Source of the DNA: Virgibacillus_F necropolis_A | GTDB lineage: Bacteria > Bacillota > Bacilli > Bacillales > Amphibacillaceae | NCBI RefSeq assembly: GCF_044793635.1 | Contig: NZ_CP084992.1 | Span: 3,596,001-3,660,000 of the forward strand | Direction of reading: 5' to 3' | DNA length: 64,000 bases | Shown: piece after piece, positions 24,739 through 33,516 of the stretch | Layout: each line of letters begins with the position of its first letter | How positions within the stretch are numbered: position 1 is the stretch's first letter | Position numbers and translations under genes: made by a program | The notes under the pieces: generated by a model | The model's database searches: none | The model's input: only the letters and a program-made list of their open reading frames with translations | Told to the model about the DNA's origin: nothing

Positions 24739-25290
24739 TTGGAGAATGAAACGAAGATTGTTATTGGAGCAGGGGAATATAATAACAACCCAGGTTGGAG
24801 GCATACCCAAGAAGAGGAACTTAACTTAGTAGATGAGAGGACTTGGTGTCAGAAGTTTACTAGTGAATCTTTAACAGCTATTTTAGCTGAACATGTATGG
24901 GAGCACCTTACCTATGAAGAAGGAGTAAAAGCTGCACGAATCTGTTATAACTATCTAAAGACTTCAGGATATATTCGTTGTGCGGTTCCAGATGGTAATT
25001 TTCCAGATGAAACATATCAGAAAATCGTTCAAGTAGGCGGACCCGGGCCTAATGATCACCCCGCAGCAAGTCATAAAATTGTATATAATTATAAAACTCT
25101 ATCAGAAATGTTCGAGCTTGCTGGATTTGAAGTGAAGTTACTTGAATACTGTGATAAAAATGGTGAATTCCATTCCAATGAATGGAGTGGGGAAGATGGT
25201 GTTATTTTTCGTTCAATGAAGTTCGATCCAAGAAATCAAGGTGGAAAAATACTAGTTCCTTCTTTGATTATTGACGCTGTTAAGCGGTAG
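24739..25290 (+). CDS. SAM-dependent methyltransferase-like protein
   Basis: A protein of about 183 residues. The start ETKIVIGAGEYNNNPGWRHT has the G-x-G nucleotide loop, and AILAEHVWEHLTYEEGVKAARICYNYLKTSGYIRCAVPDG matches the family of predicted methyltransferases in which EHVxEHL replaces the usual motif III. TTG 24739 is chosen since GAGGTGA lies just before it and the Rossmann strand begins a few residues on; GTG 24697 (197 residues) is an alternative without a ribosome site. Acceptor unknown. Confidence 0.72.
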   Translation: MENETKIVIGAGEYNNNPGWRHTQEEELNLVDERTWCQKFTSESLTAILAEHVWEHLTYEEGVKAARICYNYLKTSGYIRCAVPDGNFPDETYQKIVQVGGPGPNDHPAASHKIVYNYKTLSEMFELAGFEVKLLEYCDKNGEFHSNEWSGEDGVIFRSMKFDPRNQGGKILVPSLIIDAVKR

Positions 25291-25416
25291 GTCATTTGAT
25301 TATTATACTAAAATCATTTTAGATATGAATTATTGCTATGTTTGCCTATCGATTAGAGAATAAAAGTAGATTATAAGAAATCAATAACGGTATTACCTAA
25401 AAAGGAGGTCACTGGA

Positions 25417-26469
25417 ATGGTTGGTCTGAATGTTAAATTTGAACAAAATATTAAAGAGCGATTAAAGCATCATAACGTTTCTGGCTTAAGCATTGCCCTA
25501 ATTAATAATGGCAAAATCAGTAAGACTGAAGAATTTGGTATTCTTGAAGCTGGAACCACTAACGAGGTAGACAACAATTCTATTTTCAATGCTTGTTCAA
25601 TTAGTAAATTTCTAACCTCGGTGCTAGTTTTGAAGTTAACTGAACTAGGAATCTTAGATTTAGATGAAAATGTAAATGATAAACTTACCTCTTGGAAGGT
25701 TCCTGAAAATGAATTTACCCGAAGAGAAAAAGTTACGCTCCGAACATTACTTAGTCATCAATCCGGGATAATTGATCCTGAAGGGAGCTTTGCCGAGCTT
25801 GATTCCAATCAAAGTATTCCCGTGATTGTGGATCTATTGGAAGGAAAAACCCCTTATTGTAAAAATCCCATAGATGTTAACTATGAACCTGGGAGTGACT
25901 TTCACTATTCGGATGCGGGGTTTTGCATCATACAACAATTGATAGAGGACGTTTCCCAAAAGTCTTTTGAAGAAGTAATGATCGAACATATATTTAACCC
26001 ATTGGATATGAAAAACAGCACATTATCACAAGTGATACCGAAAGCAGGAAGAGGAATATTTTCTAGTGGTCATAATAAAAATGGTACTGTTGTTAATGGC
26101 AGATATCCAATCTACCCATATCCAGCAGCTTCTGGACTTTGGACCACACCAACTGATCTAGCGGTTTTAGTAACAGAATTGATGAATTCACTCAATGGTA
26201 AAAGTAAATTGGGATTTTCTCATGATATGGTTAAAGAAATGATTTCTCCACAAGGTGGTAAGGAATGGGTCGGGCTAGGGGTTTTTCTGGACGGTTCAGG
26301 AAAAGGCATTGACATTTCCTCCCTCGGTTGGGGTGTAGGATTTCAATGTATGATGGTAGCAAATCCATATCTTGCGACTGGTGCAGTCATTATGACAAAT
26401 ACGGATTTAGGTGTTCATCAAATGGAAGGCATTATTGGGGAGGTATATAATTCGATGTTGAAATCATGA
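25417..26469 (+). CDS. Serine hydrolase, class C beta-lactamase fold
   Basis: A 350-residue protein of the beta-lactamase/DD-peptidase (Pfam Beta-lactamase) superfamily. The catalytic SxxK is Ser61-Ile-Ser-Lys64 (NACSISKFL), and HYSDAGF near residue 163 gives the YxN-like motif with Asp in place of Asn. LLSHQSGI is the conserved segment between them. There is no signal peptide, so it is probably a cytoplasmic esterase or D-amino-acid peptidase-like enzyme rather than a secreted lactamase. ATG 25417 follows AAAGGAGG. Confidence 0.85.
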   Translation: MVGLNVKFEQNIKERLKHHNVSGLSIALINNGKISKTEEFGILEAGTTNEVDNNSIFNACSISKFLTSVLVLKLTELGILDLDENVNDKLTSWKVPENEFTRREKVTLRTLLSHQSGIIDPEGSFAELDSNQSIPVIVDLLEGKTPYCKNPIDVNYEPGSDFHYSDAGFCIIQQLIEDVSQKSFEEVMIEHIFNPLDMKNSTLSQVIPKAGRGIFSSGHNKNGTVVNGRYPIYPYPAASGLWTTPTDLAVLVTELMNSLNGKSKLGFSHDMVKEMISPQGGKEWVGLGVFLDGSGKGIDISSLGWGVGFQCMMVANPYLATGAVIMTNTDLGVHQMEGIIGEVYNSMLKS

Positions 26470-26567
26470 ATTGTAAAACACCATGGTTAACTTTTCCATT
26501 TAATAGTAGACTTGACTTATTCAATGTTTTAATAAAAAGGATAGTTTTGTTAGGGCGGTTGTAATTT

Positions 26568-28595
26568 ATGAAGTTTCTTAAAATGGGTCTTTTTTATTTA
26601 ATTGGTATTTTCGGAATTATTTGTATAAGTGTATTCCCGCATTTTTTTGCAACTGCGGGTTTGTCAAATCCATTTGAATATGTGAAGGACTTAGGCTCTT
26701 TCTTTTTGGGGCTTTTTCAAACTGAGTCGTGGATGTTTCAAGCAGCCCATTCCCCGGGGGATTATTCCCTGCTAGGAACATTGTGGGAGCCATACGTCTA
26801 CTCGATGCAGCTTTTTTTTGGTGCCATTTTACTAGGATTTTCTTTGGCTTTTATTCTTGCTTTTGCTGCAAACTTCCTTCCACGAAAAGTAATGCAGTGG
26901 GTTAAACGGACATTGGACCTGTTGGAATCGGTGCCAGATGTGGTCATTGCTGTTTCGTTACAAGCACTCAGTATCTATATTTATAAAAGTAGTGGAGTAG
27001 ACTTATTTCGTGTAGCTGGATATATGGATGAAAATGTCTATTTTGCGCCAATCGTCACCTTGGCGATTATGCCTATGATTTCTTTATTTAAGATTTTACT
27101 TTTTAGGATAGAAGAAGAGTTCTTGAAGGATTATGTCGTGTTCTTGAAAAGTAAAGGGATTCATAAAACAGGTATCCTTGTTCGGCATGTCTTGAAAAAC
27201 GTATTACCTACGACATTCCAACATTCAAAGGTAATCATTTGGGCAACGTTGTCCAGTCAATTTATTATCGAATATTTATTTAATACGCATGGTGTAACTT
27301 TTTTCATTTTAGATAGTTTTAACTCCATGACGATTGCTGTAACGCTAGTGTTAATATTTACGCCATTTTTTGTCTTTTTTCAATTAGTTGATTTGTACTT
27401 ATACGAGGATCCATTACATAGCCAGAATATAATGGTAAACAACAATCAGCCATTTAATCCAGTCCAATCGATTAAGAATTTGGTCAACGCGGTATCGCGT
27501 ATCAGGCTGAATGACGTTAAACCTTGGAAACCTTTCGTTTATGTCGGTGGGCTATTCTTCAGGCATATGAAAAACTATAAATTTGCGATAGGTAGTTTGT
27601 TTTTTATAGTGGTAATTGGTGTAAGTGTCATCTATTCCACCACAACAAATGATCACGTTGATCAGGTACGGATCATATATGAAGCAGATGGTCTGACTAT
27701 AAAGAGTATACCGCCACACCCGCCAGGAATGCCCTTTTTACTTGGGTCTGATAATGTTGGATTCGATTATCTGGATCGACTCATTATCGGAGCAAAGTAT
27801 ACGTTAATATTTGGTTTGCTGATAGCCGGGCTTAGGGTTTTGTTGGGCTTGTTAGGTGGTATTCTGTTTGCCTTCTTTTTAAAAGGTAAGAAACAAGGTT
27901 GGATTGAAAGGTTAGTAGATTCGATACATTTTCTGCCTTTAACGGTCATTGCTTATGTACTTCTCCAGCCAATCCTGTCTGTTCGACCTGGCATGGTAAC
28001 ATACAGTCTAACCGAGCGTATTATTCTGGAGATAATTATTTTAACCGCTATTGTAATACCACTGACTACAGTGTTAATTGGAAATAATGTAAAAGATGTC
28101 CTCCAAAGTGAATTTATTATGAGTGCCAAGGTTCTGGGTGGAAGCAAGTTCTACATTTTAGTGCGACATGTGCTACCCCATGTTGGTCCAAGAGTAGCAA
28201 TTCTTTTTGGTCAACAATTTATTCAAGTCTTACTTGTCTTTATCCATTTAGGAGTATTCTCCTTCTTTTTTGGTGGAACAGTTTTTAGAAGAGGTTCTCC
28301 TCCAATGTCGGTAACAAATGAATGGTCTGGTTTAATTGGTGCAGCAAAAAATGAAATAGGAAGTGGAAATACGCAAATATGGTTGATTCTGTGCCCATTA
28401 GTAGCCTTCATGTTAAGCATTTTTGCCATGCAATTTATCATAAAAGGTGTGAAAGAGGTACAACAAGCTAAGCTCGGGGGAGTGTATAAATTCCGAAGAG
28501 GTAAAAAGAAACGAAATGCTACGAGTAGCAATGAAATTCCGGAACATAAATTTACTAAGGAAAGCTTTCGGCGAGTTGGAAATGGTAGAAGGTAA
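26568..28595 (+). CDS. Fused OppB-OppC-like ABC transporter permease
   Basis: A 675-residue protein holding two permease domains of the binding-protein-dependent transport (dipeptide/nickel) type. The first (about 80-275) has the EAA-like loop VVFLKSKGIHKTGILVRHVL. After a linker (about 280-335) the second (335-640) shows the OppC hallmark LLGSDNVGFDYLDRLIIGAKYTL and the loop EFIMSAKVLGGSKFYILVRH. In most bacteria these are two proteins, OppB and OppC. No ATPase or substrate-binding gene lies nearby, so it must use partners encoded elsewhere. The tail is strongly basic. The start ATG 26568 has only a weak ribosome site (AGGGCGG). Confidence 0.85.
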   Translation: MKFLKMGLFYLIGIFGIICISVFPHFFATAGLSNPFEYVKDLGSFFLGLFQTESWMFQAAHSPGDYSLLGTLWEPYVYSMQLFFGAILLGFSLAFILAFAANFLPRKVMQWVKRTLDLLESVPDVVIAVSLQALSIYIYKSSGVDLFRVAGYMDENVYFAPIVTLAIMPMISLFKILLFRIEEEFLKDYVVFLKSKGIHKTGILVRHVLKNVLPTTFQHSKVIIWATLSSQFIIEYLFNTHGVTFFILDSFNSMTIAVTLVLIFTPFFVFFQLVDLYLYEDPLHSQNIMVNNNQPFNPVQSIKNLVNAVSRIRLNDVKPWKPFVYVGGLFFRHMKNYKFAIGSLFFIVVIGVSVIYSTTTNDHVDQVRIIYEADGLTIKSIPPHPPGMPFLLGSDNVGFDYLDRLIIGAKYTLIFGLLIAGLRVLLGLLGGILFAFFLKGKKQGWIERLVDSIHFLPLTVIAYVLLQPILSVRPGMVTYSLTERIILEIIILTAIVIPLTTVLIGNNVKDVLQSEFIMSAKVLGGSKFYILVRHVLPHVGPRVAILFGQQFIQVLLVFIHLGVFSFFFGGTVFRRGSPPMSVTNEWSGLIGAAKNEIGSGNTQIWLILCPLVAFMLSIFAMQFIIKGVKEVQQAKLGGVYKFRRGKKKRNATSSNEIPEHKFTKESFRRVGNGRR

Positions 28596-28633
28596 TGTCA
28601 ATAATAGTTTTATAATATTTGGAGGTTTAGAAG

Positions 28634-29380
28634 ATGAATGTTGAGTCACTTAAAGTAAATAAGCAAAGTTGGGATGAGGTTGCACAGCGATTTTATGGGA
28701 GAAATCCTCTTCCAGAATATGGGCCACTTGCGCCGCGTGAGGATGAATTAAATTTATTTGGCAATGTAAGCAATCTGAAAGTCTTGGATATTGGTTGTGG
28801 CAGTGGGCATTCTTTACAATACATGAGCAAGCGGAATGCCGGTGAACTCTGGGGAATAGACTTGTCAAAGAAACAAATTGATGCAGCAAAACTATTACCA
28901 GAAAACTGTAGTTCTACTGTCAATTTGTTTGAATCACCAATGGAAGAGAATCCTGGTATACCAGAAAACCATTTTGATATCGTTTATTCCATTTACGCAT
29001 TAGGTTGGACAACTAATCTGGATAAAACCCTAGCAAACATTCATAAATATCTCAAAAAAGGTGGAGTGTTTATCTTTAGTTGGGAACACCCATTACACAG
29101 TCGTGTAAGTAATAAAGATGACGTTCTATCTTTTGCCAAATCCTATCACGAAGAAGGTCCATACGATCATGAGGCATGGGACAAACCTGCAATTATGCAA
29201 CAACATAGAGTCAGTAAATATGTCAACACATTAATCAACCATGGGTTTAGAATTGAAAAAATGATTGAGGATGTTCGCCTAACGGAAGAAGATGTTCATC
29301 GGCACGCAAATAGATGGTATTCTTTTGAAAAAGCAAAGTCTATCCCTACTACTCTAATTATTAAAAGTCAGAAGTTGTAG
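28634..29380 (+). CDS. Class I SAM-dependent methyltransferase
   Basis: A 248-residue methyltransferase: motif I VLDIGCGSGHSLQ, LWGIDLSKKQI, DIVYSIYALGWTTNLDK and GGVFIFSWEHPLHSR. The WEHP motif and KYVNTLINHGF match the paralogue at 15654 (VEHP, TYINDLIGAGF), so the two belong to one subfamily. ATG 28634 follows TTTGGAGG. The acceptor is unknown. Confidence 0.86.
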   Translation: MNVESLKVNKQSWDEVAQRFYGRNPLPEYGPLAPREDELNLFGNVSNLKVLDIGCGSGHSLQYMSKRNAGELWGIDLSKKQIDAAKLLPENCSSTVNLFESPMEENPGIPENHFDIVYSIYALGWTTNLDKTLANIHKYLKKGGVFIFSWEHPLHSRVSNKDDVLSFAKSYHEEGPYDHEAWDKPAIMQQHRVSKYVNTLINHGFRIEKMIEDVRLTEEDVHRHANRWYSFEKAKSIPTTLIIKSQKL

Positions 29381-29381
29381 T

Positions 29382-29492
29382 ATGAAAAATGAAAAGAACA
29401 TTTGGGAGAAACTAAAAGAATCCGGATTCTGGAGTTCTGTATTTGTATTGCTTACGACAGTCCTATGTTTAATTTATGTATTAAATAATTGA
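29382..29492 (+). CDS. 36-residue membrane mini-protein
   Basis: ATG 29382 begins one base after the methyltransferase stop and encodes MKNEKNIWEKLKESGFWSSV followed by a hydrophobic helix ending YVLNN. The charged N-terminus plus one helix is typical for small bacterial membrane peptides. There is no own ribosome site, so expression would depend on coupling to the preceding gene. Confidence 0.5.
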   Translation: MKNEKNIWEKLKESGFWSSVFVLLTTVLCLIYVLNN

Positions 29493-29582
29493 TGCCTTTC
29501 ATGAAACTAACGGGATGAAGACTCCATGTAATAAAATTTCAAATTATATAATATACAGGTTTGGCTAAGGAGAGATAATCAG

Positions 29583-29918
29583 ATGATCGGGAACAAGATT
29601 AAAAAGAAGTATGGTCGTGCTCATGCAAGGAAAAAAAGACGTGGTTGGTATATTCATCTTTTGATTTTTGTAATTGTACAGCTTGTTTTTTCTACTTTTG
29701 ATGGTTTTTCAGATTGGCCAATATTCAACCTGAATCCTTATGGGGAATGGTTTGTATATGATCTAAATCCTCTTGGAGAATGGTTTCAGATCTACAAAAG
29801 CCAAGAGATTAATCTGTTGAATTTTATATGGGTAATTACTTTGATAATACATGGTCTCGGTTCACTTTCTTACACAATTTGGCCAAGGAAGGATAAGACC
29901 TCTACTAGTTCATATTAA
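29583..29918 (+). CDS. 2TM-domain protein
   Basis: A 111-residue protein with a basic N-terminus (KIKKKYGRAHARKKRRG) and two helices (about 22-38 and 76-94), separated by an extracytoplasmic loop containing an NPYGEWF / NPLGEWF repeat. The length and layout fit the small 2TM domain group found alone or attached to regulators. ATG 29583 follows AAGGAGA. Function unknown. Confidence 0.72.
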   Translation: MIGNKIKKKYGRAHARKKRRGWYIHLLIFVIVQLVFSTFDGFSDWPIFNLNPYGEWFVYDLNPLGEWFQIYKSQEINLLNFIWVITLIIHGLGSLSYTIWPRKDKTSTSSY

Positions 29919-29997
29919 AACATTTTTACTTTCGTAATTAGAATTGAAAATTACAGTGCGGGTAATAGACTGAATTACAGATGGAGGATTCAAGGGT

Positions 29998-30231
29998 ATG
30001 CACATGAAAAATTTCATACTTCATGGAAATATATTGATAGTCGAAGTGAAACTGAATGACACCGACTACATTATTGATGTTCAGTGGAAAGAGCCAAGAG
30101 AGCCATATGAGGAAACCTGGGAACTAAAGTCTTATTCCAACAAGTCAACAGGTGCGAAAGATTTACCCAAGGAAAAAATTGATGAATTCTTGGAAGCAAT
30201 TAATGCGAAATGGAATTGGCATATTGAGTAA
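29998..30231 (+). CDS. Conserved-looking 77-residue hypothetical protein
   Basis: A soluble, acidic protein with alternating strand-like segments (FILHGNILIVEVKLN, YIIDVQW) and a C-terminal helix (KEKIDEFLEAINAKW). GGAGG lies about ten bases before ATG 29998; a second ATG two codons on (30004) is possible. No family recognised and no informative neighbours. Confidence 0.6.
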   Translation: MHMKNFILHGNILIVEVKLNDTDYIIDVQWKEPREPYEETWELKSYSNKSTGAKDLPKEKIDEFLEAINAKWNWHIE

Positions 30232-30362
30232 TAACAACTTGCAGCATAAAAAAAACCCTTTCTTGAATAGGGAGGTAGAATAAGCTCAATTGAATGAACG
30301 TACTAAGTTCCAGCTAAGTTTTAACGTCAGCCAGTGATTGAAAATGGGGGAGGGGAATAAAC

Positions 30363-31034
30363 TTGAATTCTAGGGTAGATCATGCAGTTTTAAACAATGT
30401 AGCATGGTGTGGAATCGTATGTGGAACTCACGGAATAAAACACACTATAAAAGGCAATCTATGGGGCTTGCATAGGAAAGCGCCGACTTTCTATCCGGAA
30501 ATAATTACGGTTAGCAGGAATGCAATGAGCGAAGAGGTAAGGTACTTTATTGAAAACGGAGATGTTTCCAGTATTAAAGATAGTTACACAAATCTTGATC
30601 TGCTACCTTATGGATTTACCATACTGTTTGAGGCAGAATGGATTTATCACGCATCCGTATCTATTGTGAATTCTATTCAATCGACTTGGCGAGTAATTAC
30701 TACCGAAAAGGATTTAGCTGAATGGACTTCCGCAAGTGATCTCGAAAATGTAATTAAACCTAATCTATTAAAATTTAGTGATGTTAAAATTTTTATGAAT
30801 GAGAAAAACGGTGAATTATCCGGATTTATAGCTAACTTGAGTGCTAATGTTGTGGGAGTTTCCAATGTTTTTTCAACAAGTAATGAAAGTGTGTGGGAAG
30901 ATATCCCTGGCCAGGTTTCAACTGAATTTCCAGGAGTGTCCATGGTAGGTTATGAGCACAACAATGATCTTAAAGCAGCCCAATTATCTGGTTGGACTTC
31001 GATAGGACCGCTCCGTGTGTGGGGTAAACAGTAG
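30363..31034 (+). CDS. Hypothetical protein with a possible GNAT-like fold
   Basis: A 223-residue protein. The start (VAWCGIVCGTHGIKHTIKG) and end (SMVGYEHNNDLKAAQLSGW) resemble uncharacterised Bacillus proteins annotated as acetyltransferase-like; the end mimics the GNAT helix after the CoA loop, but no intact QxxGxG/A loop is seen. It may therefore bind CoA weakly or not at all. TTG 30363 follows GGGGGAGGGG. Confidence 0.6.
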   Translation: MNSRVDHAVLNNVAWCGIVCGTHGIKHTIKGNLWGLHRKAPTFYPEIITVSRNAMSEEVRYFIENGDVSSIKDSYTNLDLLPYGFTILFEAEWIYHASVSIVNSIQSTWRVITTEKDLAEWTSASDLENVIKPNLLKFSDVKIFMNEKNGELSGFIANLSANVVGVSNVFSTSNESVWEDIPGQVSTEFPGVSMVGYEHNNDLKAAQLSGWTSIGPLRVWGKQ

Positions 31035-31088
31035 TCACCAGTGAAAATAATTGCCCTAATACCAAAAGCGTTATTCAATAAAAGAAAT

Positions 31089-31126
31089 AGAATGCCGCAT
31101 CAAGGAAGTCCTTAATGCGGCATTCT
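31089..31126. terminator. Bidirectional terminator hairpin between convergent genes
   Basis: AGAATGCCGCAT pairs perfectly with ATGCGGCATTCT (12 bp). It is flanked by T-rich bases on the plus side and A-rich bases on the other, and lies between the stops of 30363-31034 and the convergent peptidase gene. Confidence 0.8.
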
Positions 31127-31161
31127 TAATGTGCAGTTATCAATCGCTGGTTTTGTTCTGA

Positions 31162-32343
31162 TCATTGTTCAGAATAACTGCAAACAACTTGTCCCACCGA
31201 TTTTGCAGCAATGAGAAGTGCGTCTTCATCAATATCAAATTTTGGATGATGATTGAAATACGCTTTATTTACTCCTTTTGGTTTGCAGCCAATATAGAAG
31301 AAACAAGCAGGTATTTTTTCAGCATAATATGAAAAATCTTCTGATCCGGAGAACATAGGAAATTCTGCAACATTATCGAGATCGTCCATGCTTTCTAGAC
31401 TTGTTTTAACAGCTGCTGTAATTTTTGGATCATTATACAAAGGCGGGTAATCTTTTGTGTACGTAAGCTCGCAGTTAACATCAAATTCTGCTTCAATCCC
31501 TTTTACTATTCGATGGATTTCTTTATCTATTAACTGTCGTGTTTCCTCAGTCATATAGCGTACATCCCCTTCAAGTTCTACATTATCTTTGATAACATTG
31601 AAAGAGCCTTTTCCATCAAATGAACCAATTGTAACAACACCCATTTCAAACGGATCTAATCTACGGCTGATAATAGTTTGAGCGGCTGTTACAAAGTGGG
31701 AAGCAGCCACAATCGCATCATTTGCCATATGAGGTGAAGAACCATGCCCACCTACACCTTGAAGATTCAGTTTGAAATAGGTTCTGCCAGCCATTGCATA
31801 ACCGCTACGATACCCCACATCACCTGCTGGATTTGTCGGGAATAAGTGAATACCAAAAATAGCATCCAAATCGTCTAACACCCCAGAGTCAACAATACTT
31901 TTTGCTCCGCCTGGCGGTACCTCTTCCGCATGCTGATGAATAATTTTTATTGTACCAGCAATTTCAGATTTTAATTGAATAAGACAATCAGCGAGAACTA
32001 ATAAGTATGCTGTATGTCCATCATGTCCGCACGCATGCATAACTCCCGTATTCTTTGATCTAAATGGAACATCGGTTTCTTCAACAATTGGTAACGCATC
32101 AAAGTCTGCCCGAAGACCTATCGTTTTCCCAGGCTTTCCTCCTTTAATGGTCACTATAATCCCATAGCCATTTCCAACATCCGTTTGTACTTCTACGTCT
32201 TTTCCTTTATAAAAATCTGCGATATACTGTGCTGTTTTCTCTTCTTTAAAAGACAACTCCGGATTTTCATGTAAATAACGACGAATTTGAATCATTTCCT
32301 CTTTACGGGATTCTAACATTTCCATTAATTGATTTCGCATCAT
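31162..32343 (-). CDS. M20-family amidohydrolase / peptidase
   Basis: ATG 32343 is chosen because AAAGGAGA lies seven bases upstream on the minus strand; the frame is open 23 codons further without a site. The product has 393 residues, with the di-metal motifs HACGHDGHTA, HQHAEEVPPGGA and a C-terminal FSGSEDFSYYAEKIP. It belongs to the carboxypeptidase Ss1/HipO/YhaA group that removes acyl groups from amino acids or peptides. A second M20 enzyme lies in the dap operon at 34563; this one stands alone, so its substrate is open. Confidence 0.88.
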   Translation of the reverse strand: MMRNQLMEMLESRKEEMIQIRRYLHENPELSFKEEKTAQYIADFYKGKDVEVQTDVGNGYGIIVTIKGGKPGKTIGLRADFDALPIVEETDVPFRSKNTGVMHACGHDGHTAYLLVLADCLIQLKSEIAGTIKIIHQHAEEVPPGGAKSIVDSGVLDDLDAIFGIHLFPTNPAGDVGYRSGYAMAGRTYFKLNLQGVGGHGSSPHMANDAIVAASHFVTAAQTIISRRLDPFEMGVVTIGSFDGKGSFNVIKDNVELEGDVRYMTEETRQLIDKEIHRIVKGIEAEFDVNCELTYTKDYPPLYNDPKITAAVKTSLESMDDLDNVAEFPMFSGSEDFSYYAEKIPACFFYIGCKPKGVNKAYFNHHPKFDIDEDALLIAAKSVGQVVCSYSEQ

Positions 32344-32628
32344 GTTATGTCTCCTTTGTTTTCCAGTATCGTAAATAAGTCTTCCGATTCCTATTTCTCT
32401 ATTGTAAAACATGATTGAATATTATGCCGTAATTTCGATTTCTTCTATTTCATCTGCGATTGTCAAAGTGGCAATCACCGACAATAAATCTCCAAGTTGA
32501 TTTTCTTAGTATAAATTCCTGTTTAATGTTTAAAAGTTTTTGCAGGAATATGAATTGTTATCTTGAATTTATTTAAAGTAATGAAGTTAATCAAGGCTTG
32601 AAAAATTTATTGGAGAGAAGGGGAAAGA

Positions 32629-32988
32629 ATGGGAAGAGTTATTGGATTCGAATTAAGTAGCCAGGAGCCTGAAAAGGCGGCTAAATTTTATGCAGAAGTT
32701 TTTGGGTGGAAAGTGGCTGAACCGCATTGGGACTACTGTGCTGTCGCAACCGGAAATGAAGAAAAACCTGGAATAAATGGAGGCATTGGAAAAGGCCCAC
32801 AGGATCACCCGCATGGCACGCGCATACAACTTGAAGTTGATTCAATTGAGGAGATGATTACAAAAGCAAAGGATAACGGTGCCATGATTGTAAGAGATAA
32901 AATGGAGTTTGACGATTTTTATCTTGCATACTTAGTGGATCCTACCGGAATTGGTTTTGGTCTTATTCAAAAAAAGAATGATAGATAG
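32629..32988 (+). CDS. VOC-family (glyoxalase-like) protein
   Basis: A 119-residue single VOC domain: GFELSSQEPEKAAKFYAEVFGW at the start and DDFYLAYLVDPTGIGFGLIQ at the end. It resembles the BleO/ glyoxalase-like proteins with a conserved FYxxVFGW motif. Metal binding and substrate are uncertain. The next gene encodes a second VOC protein 20 bases on, so the two are probably co-transcribed. ATG 32629 follows GGAGAGAAGGGG. Confidence 0.83.
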   Translation: MGRVIGFELSSQEPEKAAKFYAEVFGWKVAEPHWDYCAVATGNEEKPGINGGIGKGPQDHPHGTRIQLEVDSIEEMITKAKDNGAMIVRDKMEFDDFYLAYLVDPTGIGFGLIQKKNDR

Positions 32989-33008
32989 GCGAAAGGAAGG
33001 AGAATTGC

Positions 33009-33386
33009 ATGTCACAACCAATATTAAAAGGGATGGAAGGTGTATTAATACCTGTAAAGGATCCAAAAATATCAGCTGAATGGTATGAAGAAGTATTAGG
33101 ATTCAAACCTATCGATATTGAAAAAGAAGCCATTGTTATGAAGATTGCAGAAGAGTCACAAACCGTAGTATGTCTTGTAAGAACCGCTAATCATCAACCC
33201 ATGAAATTTCCTGATAATAACTTTGAAGTTGGACAATATTATAACTTCATCCCTAAAGATCTTGATGAGACTTATCGACAGTTGACAGAGCACGGTGTAA
33301 AAGTGAATCCAATTGGTGGAGAAGGAACTTTTCGATACTTCTCATTTTACGATCCCGACGGAAATCCTTTGGGTGTCTGTCAATGA
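33009..33386 (+). CDS. VOC-family protein
   Basis: A 125-residue single VOC domain: LIPVKDPKISAEWYEEVLGFKP, a central FNFIPKDLDETYRQLTEHGV-like segment and the end FSFYDPDGNPLGVCQ with DPDGN, the usual family turn. It differs clearly from its neighbour, so the pair is not a recent duplication. ATG 33009 follows GGAAGGAG. Function unknown. Confidence 0.83.
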   Translation: MSQPILKGMEGVLIPVKDPKISAEWYEEVLGFKPIDIEKEAIVMKIAEESQTVVCLVRTANHQPMKFPDNNFEVGQYYNFIPKDLDETYRQLTEHGVKVNPIGGEGTFRYFSFYDPDGNPLGVCQ

Positions 33387-33460
33387 AATTACATATGTAA
33401 AAGGGCATATTTTAAGATGAATAAATCTTCATTGGGTGTCGTCTATTTTAATACATGAAA

Positions 33461-33494
33461 AAGAAGCTGCAGGGAGTTGATGCTACAGCTTCTT
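33461..33494 (-). terminator. Terminator of the lysine/dap operon
   Basis: AAGAAGCTG pairs with CAGCTTCTT (9 bp); on the minus strand TTTTTC follows. It lies 22 bases past the alr stop and can also end the converging VOC transcript. Confidence 0.78.
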
Positions 33495-33516
33495 AATAGC
33501 ATATTATATTTCATAA

